A stretch of DNA of 64,000 nt from Methanoplanus limicola DSM 2279 (GCF_000243255.1 NZ_CM001436.1:2134957-2198956); one strand, 5' to 3'; positions 26,954 to 38,056 are shown, counted from the first letter of the stretch. The notes: generated by a model from the letters alone, not told the origin. Program-made: numbers and translations.

Positions 26954-29900
26954 CTAAAGATCACCGGTTGTTCCTATAAAGAACCATGCAATCTTTGCAG
27001 CGTCACCAACGTCAACCTCACCATTGCCGTTGAAGTCAGCTCTCATATCAATGTCGGTCTTTCCGGCAACCATATAGGCAACCTTTGATACATCGCCTAT
27101 ATCAACAAAGCCGTTTGCATTGAAATCTCCTTTAACTCCGGAGATCTCAACAGAACCATCTCTGCATGCAAGGTCAAGACGGTCAAAGGTCGTATCGCTC
27201 CAGTATGTGTCATTGCCGGAGATATACGATTTATCGCCATTGCTGCCGGCAGCAGTTACAGATATGTCAAAGAGAGCCGCAGGATCAATTGCAGACATCT
27301 CATCTGTATTTGTAAGGCCGATTATCGCTGAATTACCCGAAATATTTGCACTGACTACCGAACCGGAGAACACCGTGGAATTTGCCGTAACCGATGTCAC
27401 CCTTATCACAGATGAGTCCCATGTAAATGTCCCTGAAATACCTGTACCGTTGGTCATATTTGTAACCATAACCGGAATTACAGTCGAATTGCCCCAGCCG
27501 AGGGTGATCTCCGGAATTATCAGTTCAGGCATCTCTTTAGGTGCATAAACAGCAATATAGCCGTTCTTTGTCTCAGTGTCATTTCCGGCGGCATTTGTGA
27601 CAGTCAGGCTGATATTGTATGTCCCCGCAGAGTCATATATATGCACCGGGTTTTTGTCAGCTGACGTATCTCCGTCACCAAAGCTCCATGACCATTCAGA
27701 CGGACTTCCGGTGGAGGCATCTGTAAACTGCACCACAAGAGGCATTTTTCCGGATGTGACATTGGCAGTGAAATCAGCAACCGGTGCAGGGAGTGCAACC
27801 GCCTGTGATGTTCCGGTGAGCACAGAGAGATAATTGTCCTGTGTCTTCGCTGTCCAGTTGCAGGTTGTATTGGTTGTAACTGAAAATGCATGGGCATCAT
27901 ATGCAAGCATGTCAGCCGGAACATTCAGGGTCTTCGTTCCATAGACAATATCAGTCTCATGTTCAATACCTTCCCAGACATAAGCCAGAGGTTTATGAAC
28001 TACCGCAGGGAGTGATGCGTTTGGAATAACCGTCACATCATATGAGAAGTAATAGTCATAACCTGTGACAAGTGCATTTTTATCAAGTCTCAGGTGTTCA
28101 TTACCGGAAAAATCAGGTTCAGGATCAAGCGGTGCATCTGTGACAACAGAACCGTTGACAATCATACCTGTTACATTGAGGTCCTTTGCAGGCCAGAGAC
28201 CTATAAATACTGACTCAAAGTCTTTGTCCCCGAAGTTAACAGTCAGATTAACGTGCTGCACGCCCGGAGATGTAAATACCGTATCATTGCATGTACGGGT
28301 TATTGTGCTGTTGTAAAAGACATACTCAGTCGTTGACGTATATATCCTTGTATCAAACCCTTCACCCGGATTTATTGCCATATATTCAGGGAAGTTCCAC
28401 TCTGCATAGCTTGAATTCCATGATGCAAAGGCTTCGTAATCAACGCCGGTGATGTTGTCCACCGCTCCGGCGACTGAGACATTTCCGAGGGTGTAGTTCT
28501 CATCATAATTCTGGATATGCGGCCTGTACGTAACAGGTGCTGCATAGGTGCCTGTGGAGAAACTGTCATTGTACTCAAGTACGACATTATTCCTGTTTAA
28601 GTCAAGTTCGGCAGATGCACAGTCAGATACGACATCTGTGACATTGATATAACCGTACTTAATCTCAGAGTCAGTTCCTCCTGCATTTGATACCGTAAGT
28701 GTGACGTTATAAACACCTGCGTCAGGATAGGTATAAGCCGGATTTGCAGCTGCTGAAGTATTGCCGTCACCAAACTCCCATGTCCATGCTGTAGGTGTAT
28801 TTGCAGACGTATCATTAAACTGAACACTCAGGGGTGCTGTTCCGGATGTGACATTTGCAGAGAAGTCTGCCACCGGTGCAGGAACTGAGACAGGAGATGA
28901 CAGACCGGTTAACACAGACAGATAATTGTCCTGTGTTTCCACGACCCAGTCACATGATGTATTGGTGGTGAGCGAAAAAGCATGTGCATCGTATTTCAGC
29001 ATGTCAGCCGGAAGATCAATTGTCACATTTACACCAGGCAAATACCTCTTCTCATGCACAATGCCTTCCCATACATAGGCCATAGGTTTATGAATAACCG
29101 CTGAAGCATTCGGGGTTATTGCAATGTCATATGAGAAGTAGTAATCATAACCTGTAACAATGCCATTTTTGTCAAGTCCCAGATGGTTATACGAAATTAT
29201 TGGTGCAACCGGTGCATTTGTAGCAAAGGAATTGTTGACAATAACTCCCGTGGCATTGAGGTCCTTTGCAGGCCAGAGTCCGATGCATACCGATTCAAAG
29301 TCAGTGTCACCGAAGTTAACAGTCAGGTTGACATGCTGCACTCCGGGGGATGTAAATACTGTCTCATTGCACGTGCGGGTAAGCGTATGATTATAGAATA
29401 TATCCTCCGATGTTGAGGTGTAGATTCTGGTATCAAGACCGCTTACCGGGCCGATAGCAAATTCCGGAGGGAAATTCCACTCCACATGGGTTGAGTTCCA
29501 TGATGCAAAGGCATCATAACTAACACCCGTGATATTGTCAAGATACGCGGTCTCAGAGATATTTCCGAGTAATAATATCTCATCGTAGTTCATGATATGA
29601 GGGCGGTATGTTACAGGTGCAGGATATGTTCCGGGTGTGAAACTGTCGTTGTATAACTGTGCCACATTATTTCTGTTAAAGTCAAGTTCTGCATCCGGAA
29701 TCCTGTCTGTGACATTAATATAGTAGTACCTTGTCAGGGAATCAGATCCGTATGCGTTTGATACCGAAAGTGTGACATTGTACAGTCCTGTATCCGGATA
29801 TGTGTAAACCGGACTCTGCACAGTTGACGAATTTCCGTCACCGAAATCCCAGTTCCATGACGTTGGTGTGTTCTGGGATGAATCTGTGAAGTTTACGGTC

Positions 29901-32689
29901 AGAGGTGCAGAGCCTGACGTCTGATCAGCATTAAAGTCCGCAGCCGGAAGCAGTGGTGCTGTTCCGTTTGGAGAGAATATCTCAACTCTGTGATTTAAAA
30001 CATCTGCAACATAGAGGTCATTTTCTGAATTAAATGCAAGACCTGATGATCCCTGGAATTCTCCCGGCCCACTGCCATTGTGCCCGAACTTTGCAAGGAA
30101 TCCGCCATCCGGAGTGAATATCTGAACCCTTCTGTTGTCTTTGTCAGATACGAAAATATTTCCGGCACTGTCAGATGCTATGCCTGCAGGAGCGTTGAAT
30201 TTGCCGTTTGAAGTTCCTGTACCTCCCCATTTAGTGATAAATACACCATCAGATGTGAATTTTTTCACGTAATTGGTCTGATCAGCCTGTGAATCTGTGA
30301 CATATACATCACCGTTATCATCAACAGTTATTGCTGTAGGGTTCAGAAACTCTGTATCATTTATGCCCAAAGAACCCCATTTTCTGATGAAATTACCATC
30401 TGAATCAAATTTCTGGACTCTTACATTGCCAATATCTGTAACATATATGTTACCGTCCTTATCTGACGCAATTCCGTACAGGCTCTTAAACTGACCGTCT
30501 CCGGTCCCTTCAGAACCCCATTTTCTTATGAAACTGCCATTGGAGTCAAATTTCTGAACACGGGAATTAGCCATATCGGCCACGTATATGTTGTCATCCG
30601 GGTCTGCCGCAATTCCGGTTGTTATATTAAACTGTCCGTCACCAGTCCCCAAACTTCCCCACATTGCAGCAAATGTTCTGTCAGGGTTGAATTTCTGGAC
30701 ACGGTTATTAAACAGATCCACAACATAAATATTATCCCCGGAGTCAGCCGCAACTCCTGTTGGAAGCATAAACTGACCCTCTCCTGTCCCTCTCTCGCCT
30801 ATGACACTGCTGTATTCATATTTTGTCCCGGTTTCTACATCAGTTACAGTAATGTAACCCGTTTTTTCATTAATGTCGCTGCCGCCTGCGTTTGTGACAG
30901 TCAGGCTGACATTATATACTCCGGTATCCGGGTATGTGTAAACCGGATTCTGTTCCATTGAGGAATTTCCGTCACCGAAGTTCCAGCTCCATGCAGTTGG
31001 CGCATTTGCTGATGTGTCATTGAACCGGACTGTCAGAGGTGCCTTTCCTGAGAGCGGGACTGCTGTGAAGTTCGCTGCCGGTTTTATGACTGTGTTGTCT
31101 TCTGTATATGCTTTTATGCAGAAATCAGGGCTGACGGACGGATTCCAGTCATATAAATCCAGCCAGGAGACACCATTATAATAATAGCTCTGGCCTTTGG
31201 CTGATGTTGCCTGTGTGAGATAATTTGCGACATTATACTCTATAGCTGCCGGATAATTATATTCCGGATTTGTAATCTCAATTACAACCGAAAACTTATC
31301 GCCGGTCTGTATGTCAACCGGTGCTGTAAGATTAACTGTATAATAACCTGCAAGAGCGGCGGTGCCGGTTTTTGTGGATAATGATCCTGCCTTTGTATTT
31401 ACAGGGCCAAAATCCGGGTACTTATAGATATTTATGGTGTATTCTGCACCGGCTTCGTTTGTATAAAAGCCAACAGCTTCTATTGTTTCATCTCCGCCCG
31501 CAGTGTAAACATTTGAAAATTTAAATGTGGTGCTTCCGGCACCATAGCTTCCGATATATCCAAACGGAGAGTGATCGTAGAGATTTTCGTAATTATCAGT
31601 CTCTTCAGCGGTGAACAACACCATTCCATCCCTTATTCTCTGATCATAATAGGAGATCATAAAGTATCCACCGTCATTGCCCCATTCTGTGCCCCAGGAG
31701 TTCTTGGCAATGAATGCACCATCACCCGGCGGCTGTACATTGAAGTTTGTCCTGCTGTATGTATCATCCCAGCCGAGAAGGGTGATCGCATGGCCGCCAT
31801 CACTTTTCATTCCCTCTGATGAGTTGTAGTAAAATGATGGTGCAGGAGTCAGCATATTAATGGCTGTTGTATAATTCCAGTAAATATGCCCATGTAATGC
31901 CCCATAATTTTTAATCATGGTTTTTGCAAGCGAATTGTCATCTGCAGGCTGATCATACAGATAAAAGACATCCTGCACATGCTTCTGAACTGCGGGCGAT
32001 TCAGGACTGCTGTCACATGCGTAAGCATATGAGTCATCAGTTTCGCTTACAGGCCCTGTATACCATGAGACACTGTCAGGGACCTCCCACCTGGTCAGGT
32101 ATGCAGTTGACTTGTAAGCGTTCCCGCCTGCACAGCATAAAGCTGCAAAACCATTCTTATTCTTCATATTGTTCTCTGAAAAGTCATAGGTTTCCGATTC
32201 ACTCACCAGAAAATATGACTCAAGAGAACCATATGTGGCAAAAGCCCAGCAGCTTCCGCATTCACCCTGGTTTTTAACACCTGTCACTTCACCATATTCT
32301 CTCAGATCATATGATGACGGGAGTGTCTCATCCGGAGTTATTGCTTTGTCTTCAGCGGAGATAACCGGATTGTCCGGTTTTTTCCCGCTCACTACTGCCG
32401 GAGAGGGAATTTCACCGAGAGAATACCCGTACTCCGTCCCGAATTCATCAGGGAAGTAACATGAATCTGCTGAACAGTATGATACTGAATCTTCCTGATT
32501 ATTCAGCCATTCGGTGAATTCCGGGTTTAAAGGTGCAGCACCTGCGTATTCAGAAGTTTCTGCTGTAAATATGTCCTGATCATAATCTGTGCCGCCTGCC
32601 TCTAATGCCCCGGCAGGAGATATTAAGATTAATAAAAGGACTAAAGTGGCAAAACATGCCGTTATTGTTTTGAACATCGATTCAACCAT
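26954..32689 (-). CDS. Giant secreted papain-like protease with NHL, PKD, cohesin-like and dockerin modules
   Basis: 1911 residues. There is a signal peptide at about 5-28 and a C1A protease with catalytic Cys about 147 (NQGECGSCWAFATYG), His in DGGHAITLLGWDD and Asn in AKNSWGTEWGNDGGYF. A PKD domain comes next (WSWNFGDGNSSMEQNP), then about six NHL repeats forming a beta-propeller (units like GDGQFNITTGIAADPDDNIY). Two further PKD-plus-unknown-domain units follow (each with YNDSF-TGTY and EWNFP strands), another PKD (WSWSFGDGDTSADKNP), a cohesin-like domain near 1730-1850 (WGNSTVIPVMVTNMTNG, GTFTWDSSVIRVTSV) and a terminal dockerin. Having a cohesin-like and a dockerin module in one chain suggests head-to-tail assembly. 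Confidence 0.9.
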   Translation of the reverse strand: MVESMFKTITACFATLVLLLILISPAGALEAGGTDYDQDIFTAETSEYAGAAPLNPEFTEWLNNQEDSVSYCSADSCYFPDEFGTEYGYSLGEIPSPAVVSGKKPDNPVISAEDKAITPDETLPSSYDLREYGEVTGVKNQGECGSCWAFATYGSLESYFLVSESETYDFSENNMKNKNGFAALCCAGGNAYKSTAYLTRWEVPDSVSWYTGPVSETDDSYAYACDSSPESPAVQKHVQDVFYLYDQPADDNSLAKTMIKNYGALHGHIYWNYTTAINMLTPAPSFYYNSSEGMKSDGGHAITLLGWDDTYSRTNFNVQPPGDGAFIAKNSWGTEWGNDGGYFMISYYDQRIRDGMVLFTAEETDNYENLYDHSPFGYIGSYGAGSTTFKFSNVYTAGGDETIEAVGFYTNEAGAEYTINIYKYPDFGPVNTKAGSLSTKTGTAALAGYYTVNLTAPVDIQTGDKFSVVIEITNPEYNYPAAIEYNVANYLTQATSAKGQSYYYNGVSWLDLYDWNPSVSPDFCIKAYTEDNTVIKPAANFTAVPLSGKAPLTVRFNDTSANAPTAWSWNFGDGNSSMEQNPVYTYPDTGVYNVSLTVTNAGGSDINEKTGYITVTDVETGTKYEYSSVIGERGTGEGQFMLPTGVAADSGDNIYVVDLFNNRVQKFNPDRTFAAMWGSLGTGDGQFNITTGIAADPDDNIYVADMANSRVQKFDSNGSFIRKWGSEGTGDGQFKSLYGIASDKDGNIYVTDIGNVRVQKFDSDGNFIRKWGSLGINDTEFLNPTAITVDDNGDVYVTDSQADQTNYVKKFTSDGVFITKWGGTGTSNGKFNAPAGIASDSAGNIFVSDKDNRRVQIFTPDGGFLAKFGHNGSGPGEFQGSSGLAFNSENDLYVADVLNHRVEIFSPNGTAPLLPAADFNADQTSGSAPLTVNFTDSSQNTPTSWNWDFGDGNSSTVQSPVYTYPDTGLYNVTLSVSNAYGSDSLTRYYYINVTDRIPDAELDFNRNNVAQLYNDSFTPGTYPAPVTYRPHIMNYDEILLLGNISETAYLDNITGVSYDAFASWNSTHVEWNFPPEFAIGPVSGLDTRIYTSTSEDIFYNHTLTRTCNETVFTSPGVQHVNLTVNFGDTDFESVCIGLWPAKDLNATGVIVNNSFATNAPVAPIISYNHLGLDKNGIVTGYDYYFSYDIAITPNASAVIHKPMAYVWEGIVHEKRYLPGVNVTIDLPADMLKYDAHAFSLTTNTSCDWVVETQDNYLSVLTGLSSPVSVPAPVADFSANVTSGTAPLSVQFNDTSANTPTAWTWEFGDGNTSAAANPAYTYPDAGVYNVTLTVSNAGGTDSEIKYGYINVTDVVSDCASAELDLNRNNVVLEYNDSFSTGTYAAPVTYRPHIQNYDENYTLGNVSVAGAVDNITGVDYEAFASWNSSYAEWNFPEYMAINPGEGFDTRIYTSTTEYVFYNSTITRTCNDTVFTSPGVQHVNLTVNFGDKDFESVFIGLWPAKDLNVTGMIVNGSVVTDAPLDPEPDFSGNEHLRLDKNALVTGYDYYFSYDVTVIPNASLPAVVHKPLAYVWEGIEHETDIVYGTKTLNVPADMLAYDAHAFSVTTNTTCNWTAKTQDNYLSVLTGTSQAVALPAPVADFTANVTSGKMPLVVQFTDASTGSPSEWSWSFGDGDTSADKNPVHIYDSAGTYNISLTVTNAAGNDTETKNGYIAVYAPKEMPELIIPEITLGWGNSTVIPVMVTNMTNGTGISGTFTWDSSVIRVTSVTANSTVFSGSVVSANISGNSAIIGLTNTDEMSAIDPAALFDISVTAAGSNGDKSYISGNDTYWSDTTFDRLDLACRDGSVEISGVKGDFNANGFVDIGDVSKVAYMVAGKTDIDMRADFNGNGEVDVGDAAKIAWFFIGTTGDL

Positions 32690-32847
32690 CCAGAAATTTT
32701 AATCCATTGTGCAAATCAATAGAATTATAGAATTTAGACATGATTCATATAAATAGATATTTATTGAGGCATTTACCGATAGCGGGCCATTAATCGCCTC
32801 AAAATAATTCCGGATATAAAAAAAAGATTAGATATATTTATGGTGGA

Positions 32848-34998
32848 TCAGATAACACCGGTTTTTCCTATCAAATACCACGCTATTGCAGCAGCATCTC
32901 CGACATCAATCCTTCCGTTCTCATTGAAGTCAGCCTCCATGTCAACCAGAGTTTTATCTGCAACCATATAGGCAACCCTTGATACGTCACCTATATCAAC
33001 AAAGCCGTTTCCGTTGAAATCGCCTTTAACTCTCTCAATCCGGAAAATTCCGTCCTCGCACGGGAGAGTATGATTAATAAATGACTTGTCACTATACTGT
33101 GTGCCGGTGCCAAGGAGGATGGTCTCCTGGTGAAGGCCTTTCTTTGACCGGAAATAAACATCAAACACCGGTGCAGGTGTGCCTGTTGTTAGACCGTCCG
33201 TGTTTGTTAGTGCAACCTCTGCATAGCCATCTGTAAGGTTCAGATATATTGCAGAACCTGAGAATACTGATGAATTTGCAGTGACATTCAGGATATCAAT
33301 CACATCAGGATTCCATGTAAGGAATGTGCTCAGTCCGGAAGCATCTGTGATATTTGCAACCGAAATCTGCGTTGTGTATGGTGTATCCTCCATCAGGGTT
33401 TTTGAAGGAATAAGCATTGCCATGCTGCTGTAATCTTCAACATCAACGGTGATGTTTACGATGTTTGTAAAGCTTGAAGGTGACGGGAAAATACCCTCTG
33501 TCCAGCTGGAATAGCCATAGCAGAACTGTAAAAGATCTCCGTCATTAAGGATATTGCCGGAAAGTCCCATATCAGCCGCCTCTCCGTTTATGAAAATTGC
33601 CCAGTAGTATCCCCATTTAGCAGTATTATTGACATCATCAATCCCTGTAAGTGTAAATGAACCATATGTTTCATACCAGGAATCATCTGTATAAAATTCA
33701 AAAGCGCCTTTCTCAGCCGCTGCTTTTAATGCTGCAAGGTCGGATGTTGCATTAACGATATAGACCTCTGAAGGGTTGGTTGTAGCTGAGAAGTTGAAAT
33801 CCGGACCTTTCTTCAGAATAATTTCACCCTCCCAGTTAAAGTCATCGTGAACAGACACTGTAAGATTTACAATGCTGTCAAAGGTTGTCGGGGTCGGGAA
33901 TATTCCTTCGGTATAATCTGAATAGCCGTAACAGAACTGTAAGAGATCACCGTCCTCAAGTATATTGCCAGATAGTCCCATGGGTGCAGATTCACCATTG
34001 ATGTAAATGCTCCAGTAATATGACCAGTCAGCCTCATTATTTAGATCTCCTATTCCGTTCAGGGAGAACGTTTTGTAGGTTTCATAACCGGAATCACTCG
34101 TATAAAAGTTAAATCCACCATTTTCACCTGCTGCTTTGAGTGCTGCAAGATCAGATGTTGCATTGACGTCATACTCAGCAGTTGGATCATCTGTCGGGGA
34201 GTATTTGAAATCCGGAGATCTGGTCAGAGAAACTTCACCTTCGTAGTTGAAATTTTCGTGGACATCAACTGTGATATTTACGATGTTTGTGAAGCTTGTC
34301 GGTGACGGGAAGATCCCTGCCGTATAATTTGAATAACCATAACAGAACTGTAAGAGGTCACCATCTTCTAAGATGTTGCCTGAAAAGCCCATTGGTGCTG
34401 ATACTCCATTGACATAGATTGCCCAGTAGTATGACCAGTCCGCAGTGTTATTTACATCCGAAATCCCGGTAAGCGAGAATGTCCTGTATTTCTCGTAGCC
34501 GGAGTCACTTGTGTAAAACTCAAAGCTGTTCTCTTCTGCAACAATTTCAAGTGCTGCAAGGTCAGATGTTGCATTGACGTCATATTCGGCAGTTGGATCA
34601 TTTGTCGGGGAATATTTGAAGTTATGACCTTTTACAAGGACAGCCCTGCCATCCCAGTTAAAGTCACTTTCCTCAATAACAATTTCTGTTGTTTCAGGTT
34701 CAGTTTCTGACAGCAGAGACAATTCTTCCCGCATTTCTTCTTCCGTTACATCATATTTCGCTGAATCATCTTCTATTGGAATGAGATTTACTTCGTCCGT
34801 AACTGCCGGACTTTTCTCAGTTATATTCTCAGTTGCCTCTTCAGGGGCCCCATACATATCTGTAACCGGCATCACTTCCGGAGTCGATCCAACGATACTG
34901 TCTGTTCCGTCCGCAATACCGGTTCCGGCAGAAACGATTGTAACAAGGCATAACGCCACTACCAGTCCGGATAAAAGCTTTAAAAATTTAAGATTCAT
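32848..34998 (-). CDS. Secreted triple-DUF4430 protein with cohesin-like and dockerin modules
   Basis: 716 residues. Signal peptide about 5-24. An acidic linker (residues 35-105) leads to three DUF4430 (transcobalamin C-terminal-like) repeats near 110-245, 250-370 and 375-500, each with a WSYYW(A/S)I(Y)VNG-type strand and a GDLLQFCYGYS strand. A cohesin-like domain follows near 515-650 (TTQISVANITDASGLSTF, WNPDVIDILNVTANSSVF), then a dockerin (DFNGNGFVDIGD, DFNENGRIDVGD). DUF4430 domains are found in surface proteins and in cobalamin-binding relatives; a cobamide ligand is possible but unproven. It is the smallest of three adjacent dockerin genes on this strand. Confidence 0.87.
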   Translation of the reverse strand: MNLKFLKLLSGLVVALCLVTIVSAGTGIADGTDSIVGSTPEVMPVTDMYGAPEEATENITEKSPAVTDEVNLIPIEDDSAKYDVTEEEMREELSLLSETEPETTEIVIEESDFNWDGRAVLVKGHNFKYSPTNDPTAEYDVNATSDLAALEIVAEENSFEFYTSDSGYEKYRTFSLTGISDVNNTADWSYYWAIYVNGVSAPMGFSGNILEDGDLLQFCYGYSNYTAGIFPSPTSFTNIVNITVDVHENFNYEGEVSLTRSPDFKYSPTDDPTAEYDVNATSDLAALKAAGENGGFNFYTSDSGYETYKTFSLNGIGDLNNEADWSYYWSIYINGESAPMGLSGNILEDGDLLQFCYGYSDYTEGIFPTPTTFDSIVNLTVSVHDDFNWEGEIILKKGPDFNFSATTNPSEVYIVNATSDLAALKAAAEKGAFEFYTDDSWYETYGSFTLTGIDDVNNTAKWGYYWAIFINGEAADMGLSGNILNDGDLLQFCYGYSSWTEGIFPSPSSFTNIVNITVDVEDYSSMAMLIPSKTLMEDTPYTTQISVANITDASGLSTFLTWNPDVIDILNVTANSSVFSGSAIYLNLTDGYAEVALTNTDGLTTGTPAPVFDVYFRSKKGLHQETILLGTGTQYSDKSFINHTLPCEDGIFRIERVKGDFNGNGFVDIGDVSRVAYMVADKTLVDMEADFNENGRIDVGDAAAIAWYLIGKTGVI

Positions 34999-35167
34999 AC
35001 TACCTCACTTTTTAATAATTAACTACATTATTTTTGTTTTAATCACATAAATATTTACTTAATACAAATTATACTTAATAAAGCCTGATCCTTTAATGCA
35101 CCGGTATTTATTCCTGAAAAATTCCCTTTGTAAACTATATCTGATATAAGGACACATTATAGAAAAT

Positions 35168-38044
35168 ATGACCAATAGTAAGCCGGAAAATTGTCCGGGC
35201 GATAAACTTTTCAAATATTATCCGGAAGATTTCAGCGAGCCTGCCGTAGATGTAATTCATATGGACCTTGAATTTGACATCTATGATGACCATACCATAA
35301 CAGATTCACAAATTCACCTGAAATCACCCAAAAATCCGGTGGAGAACTTAACCTTAAACGCAAAAAATCTTGAAATTAAGCTTGTCGAATCATCCGGACA
35401 TGAACTGACATACGAATATGACACTGAAAAAAGCCTCCTTAATATCTCATTTAAAGATAAAATTCCGGCAGGAACAGAATTTACAGTCCATACCAGAAGC
35501 GTCTGCCGGCCAACCGCAAACATCCTTGAAGGCCTGTATTACGATGTAACACCAGATGGTGCACCGCCACAGCAGATAACCCAGTGCCAGCAGTGGGGAT
35601 TTCAGAGAATAGTCCCCTGCATTGACGAGATGACCGCGAAATGCACATACACCACCACAATAAAAGCCGACGGGAGATACACAAATCTCATCAGCAACGG
35701 AGATATATCCGTGCCCCGGCATGACATCGGCAACGGGCGTGTATCAATCACCTATTCCAACGAAATTACGCCTATGGCGCCATATCTCTTCTTCCTGGGT
35801 GCCGGCACATATGACACATTCACCCGTGAATTTGAATATCCAAACGGCAAAAAGTTCAGTCTTGAACTGCTTGTTCCGCCCGGAAGCAGCAGAGAAGAGG
35901 CAGAAAGTGCCCTTGAGATCCTTGCAGACGGGATTATGTGGATGTATCTTTTCACCGGGCCGGAGCAGTATCGTGATACCGATATCCGTCAAAAAATGTA
36001 CGAACTTGCAAAAGAGAGAGACAGGCTGAAATTTTCAGCCGGAAATCCGGATAAGACCGCCCATGTAAGAGAAGTGCTTGCAGAACTGTCCAAAACGATT
36101 CATCCGGGATACAGTTACACCGGCACAGTGTACCGTGAGATAGGCATGCAGAACTCTGACTTTGGCGGCATGGAGAATGTCGGAAATACGACCATTACAA
36201 CAAACAGGATAATGCCCTTCTCACAGATTACAGACCCGGCATATGAATACCTGACCCGTGTTAAGGTGCATGAATTTTACCACAACTTAAACGGCTCTGA
36301 GGTCACAGGGCAGAGTCCCTTTGAGATCTGGCTCAATGAAGCAGTAACAGTTTTTATTGAGGATCAGTATCACGCCTTTAAATTCGGAGAAGATTACGCC
36401 CGGCTTCAGACTGTAATTGATCTTTTGGCCCCCGGAAACGGCACTATGGCATATGACCGGGGCACAGGTTCAATTCCAATTGAGCCTGACGGATTCAATG
36501 ACCCAAATGACCTGATAACAGGTGTCACCTATGTCAAATCGCCGGAATTTGTAAGGATGATTGAGACACTTATGGGAAAGGAGGCTTTTGCCCGTGCACT
36601 TAACCGCTACCATACAGAGTTCAGCCACAGAAATGCGACAGGAAGAGACTGGCTGAAGGTAATGGAAGAGGAGTCCGGCCTTGACTTCTCAGTTATGGCA
36701 GGACAGTGGCTTAAGCAGACCGGATATCCGGAGATAAAGGTCTCTTCGGATTACAGCCCTAAAGAACGGCGGCTTGCTGTTAAGATAGAGCAGTCAGGCC
36801 AGAAGGAAACGGACATGTGGGAGTTTCCACTCTCCATTGTACCTGTCGGAGCGGCCGGCACTGATCTGGCAGACATAACGGTCAGAGTCAGGAACAGAAC
36901 AGAAGAAATAGTCATTAATAATATTGATCAGCCACAGTTTATATCATACAGCAGGGGCTATGGCGTTTATGGTAAGGTCTTCACCGATACTCCGGCTGAA
37001 AAACTGATACTTCAGGCAGGAAATGACCGTGATGTAACAAATCGGTTTATCGCATTCTACAGGCTTTTAGACCTTGAAAAGATGCAGATCATTGAAAATC
37101 CCGGACATGAAATCTCAGGACACATATCTGATCTCTATATGGAATTTTTAAGGGATGATGAACTTATCCGGAAGACCGGCGGACTTTTACTGACAATTTT
37201 TGAGTCTGTTGATGACGAGTCATATGCCCACAATTACAGGCTTATGTATGATATTAAGCAGAAGATCTGCAGGGCTGTTGCTTCCCGGAATTATGATGAA
37301 CTTGTCAGGATTTATCAGAAATACAGTTCTCAAATCTCTGCCGGCAACTCCGGGGGATCAGGCCCTGACAGCATTATTGCCGATATAAAGCCAAGGCAGG
37401 TTAAAAATACGGTGCTGAATCTCCTTTCATCCCTCGATCTGCCAAAAATTCATGATATGGCAAAGAAACAGTTTGAATATTCCACAAATGCCTCAGACAG
37501 GCTCACAGCATTTTCATTTTATTTAAACAGCAGTGCGGACGACAGAGCCGAAATGCTGAATAAATTCAGGTCAGAGTCGATGGCACACCCGGTGAGCCGG
37601 GAAGCCTTTTATGCGGCAGTTGCCGGATGCAGCAGGGACGATACAGCTGAACTTGTAAGGACACTGATGAACTCACCTGATTTCAACATTGAGCAGGCAA
37701 ACGACCAGAGAGCTTTATTCGGGCGGTTTGCACAGAATAAGAAGATCTCACTTGAGACAGAAGCCGGCAGAGAACTCCTCTCAGAAATTCTGAAAACTCT
37801 CATTCCGGTAAACGAATACAGCAGTGTAAACATCCTCTCAGTATTCGGCAACCTTGACAGGATGGACAAGGAATATCAACCGCCCTGCGTCAGGCTCCTC
37901 CTTGAAGCATTAGATTCCGCAGATAAAGATAACACTCCGGCGGTGTACAACACAATAAGGCGTATTCTGATAAAATCCCCCGTAGCTGTTAAGAGTTATG
38001 AAAATTCAGACGGGGTTATGCCTGAGTGGCTTATAGGGAAATAA
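35168..38044 (+). CDS. M1-family zinc aminopeptidase
   Basis: 958 residues with no signal peptide, so cytoplasmic. The zinc site is HEFYHNLNGSEVTGQSPFEIWLNEAVTVF: HExxH near residue 373 and the third ligand Glu in the WLNEA block 23 residues later. The substrate N-terminus loop reads GGMENVG in place of the usual GAMEN. The C-terminal half is an ERAP-like all-helical domain. Relatives include the tricorn-interacting factors F2/F3, which finish proteasome or tricorn peptides to single amino acids. The ATG at 35168 begins MTNSKPENCPGDK. It stands alone and converges on the minus-strand island. Confidence 0.92.
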   Translation: MTNSKPENCPGDKLFKYYPEDFSEPAVDVIHMDLEFDIYDDHTITDSQIHLKSPKNPVENLTLNAKNLEIKLVESSGHELTYEYDTEKSLLNISFKDKIPAGTEFTVHTRSVCRPTANILEGLYYDVTPDGAPPQQITQCQQWGFQRIVPCIDEMTAKCTYTTTIKADGRYTNLISNGDISVPRHDIGNGRVSITYSNEITPMAPYLFFLGAGTYDTFTREFEYPNGKKFSLELLVPPGSSREEAESALEILADGIMWMYLFTGPEQYRDTDIRQKMYELAKERDRLKFSAGNPDKTAHVREVLAELSKTIHPGYSYTGTVYREIGMQNSDFGGMENVGNTTITTNRIMPFSQITDPAYEYLTRVKVHEFYHNLNGSEVTGQSPFEIWLNEAVTVFIEDQYHAFKFGEDYARLQTVIDLLAPGNGTMAYDRGTGSIPIEPDGFNDPNDLITGVTYVKSPEFVRMIETLMGKEAFARALNRYHTEFSHRNATGRDWLKVMEEESGLDFSVMAGQWLKQTGYPEIKVSSDYSPKERRLAVKIEQSGQKETDMWEFPLSIVPVGAAGTDLADITVRVRNRTEEIVINNIDQPQFISYSRGYGVYGKVFTDTPAEKLILQAGNDRDVTNRFIAFYRLLDLEKMQIIENPGHEISGHISDLYMEFLRDDELIRKTGGLLLTIFESVDDESYAHNYRLMYDIKQKICRAVASRNYDELVRIYQKYSSQISAGNSGGSGPDSIIADIKPRQVKNTVLNLLSSLDLPKIHDMAKKQFEYSTNASDRLTAFSFYLNSSADDRAEMLNKFRSESMAHPVSREAFYAAVAGCSRDDTAELVRTLMNSPDFNIEQANDQRALFGRFAQNKKISLETEAGRELLSEILKTLIPVNEYSSVNILSVFGNLDRMDKEYQPPCVRLLLEALDSADKDNTPAVYNTIRRILIKSPVAVKSYENSDGVMPEWLIGK

Positions 38045-38056
38045 TCAGGAACTAAA

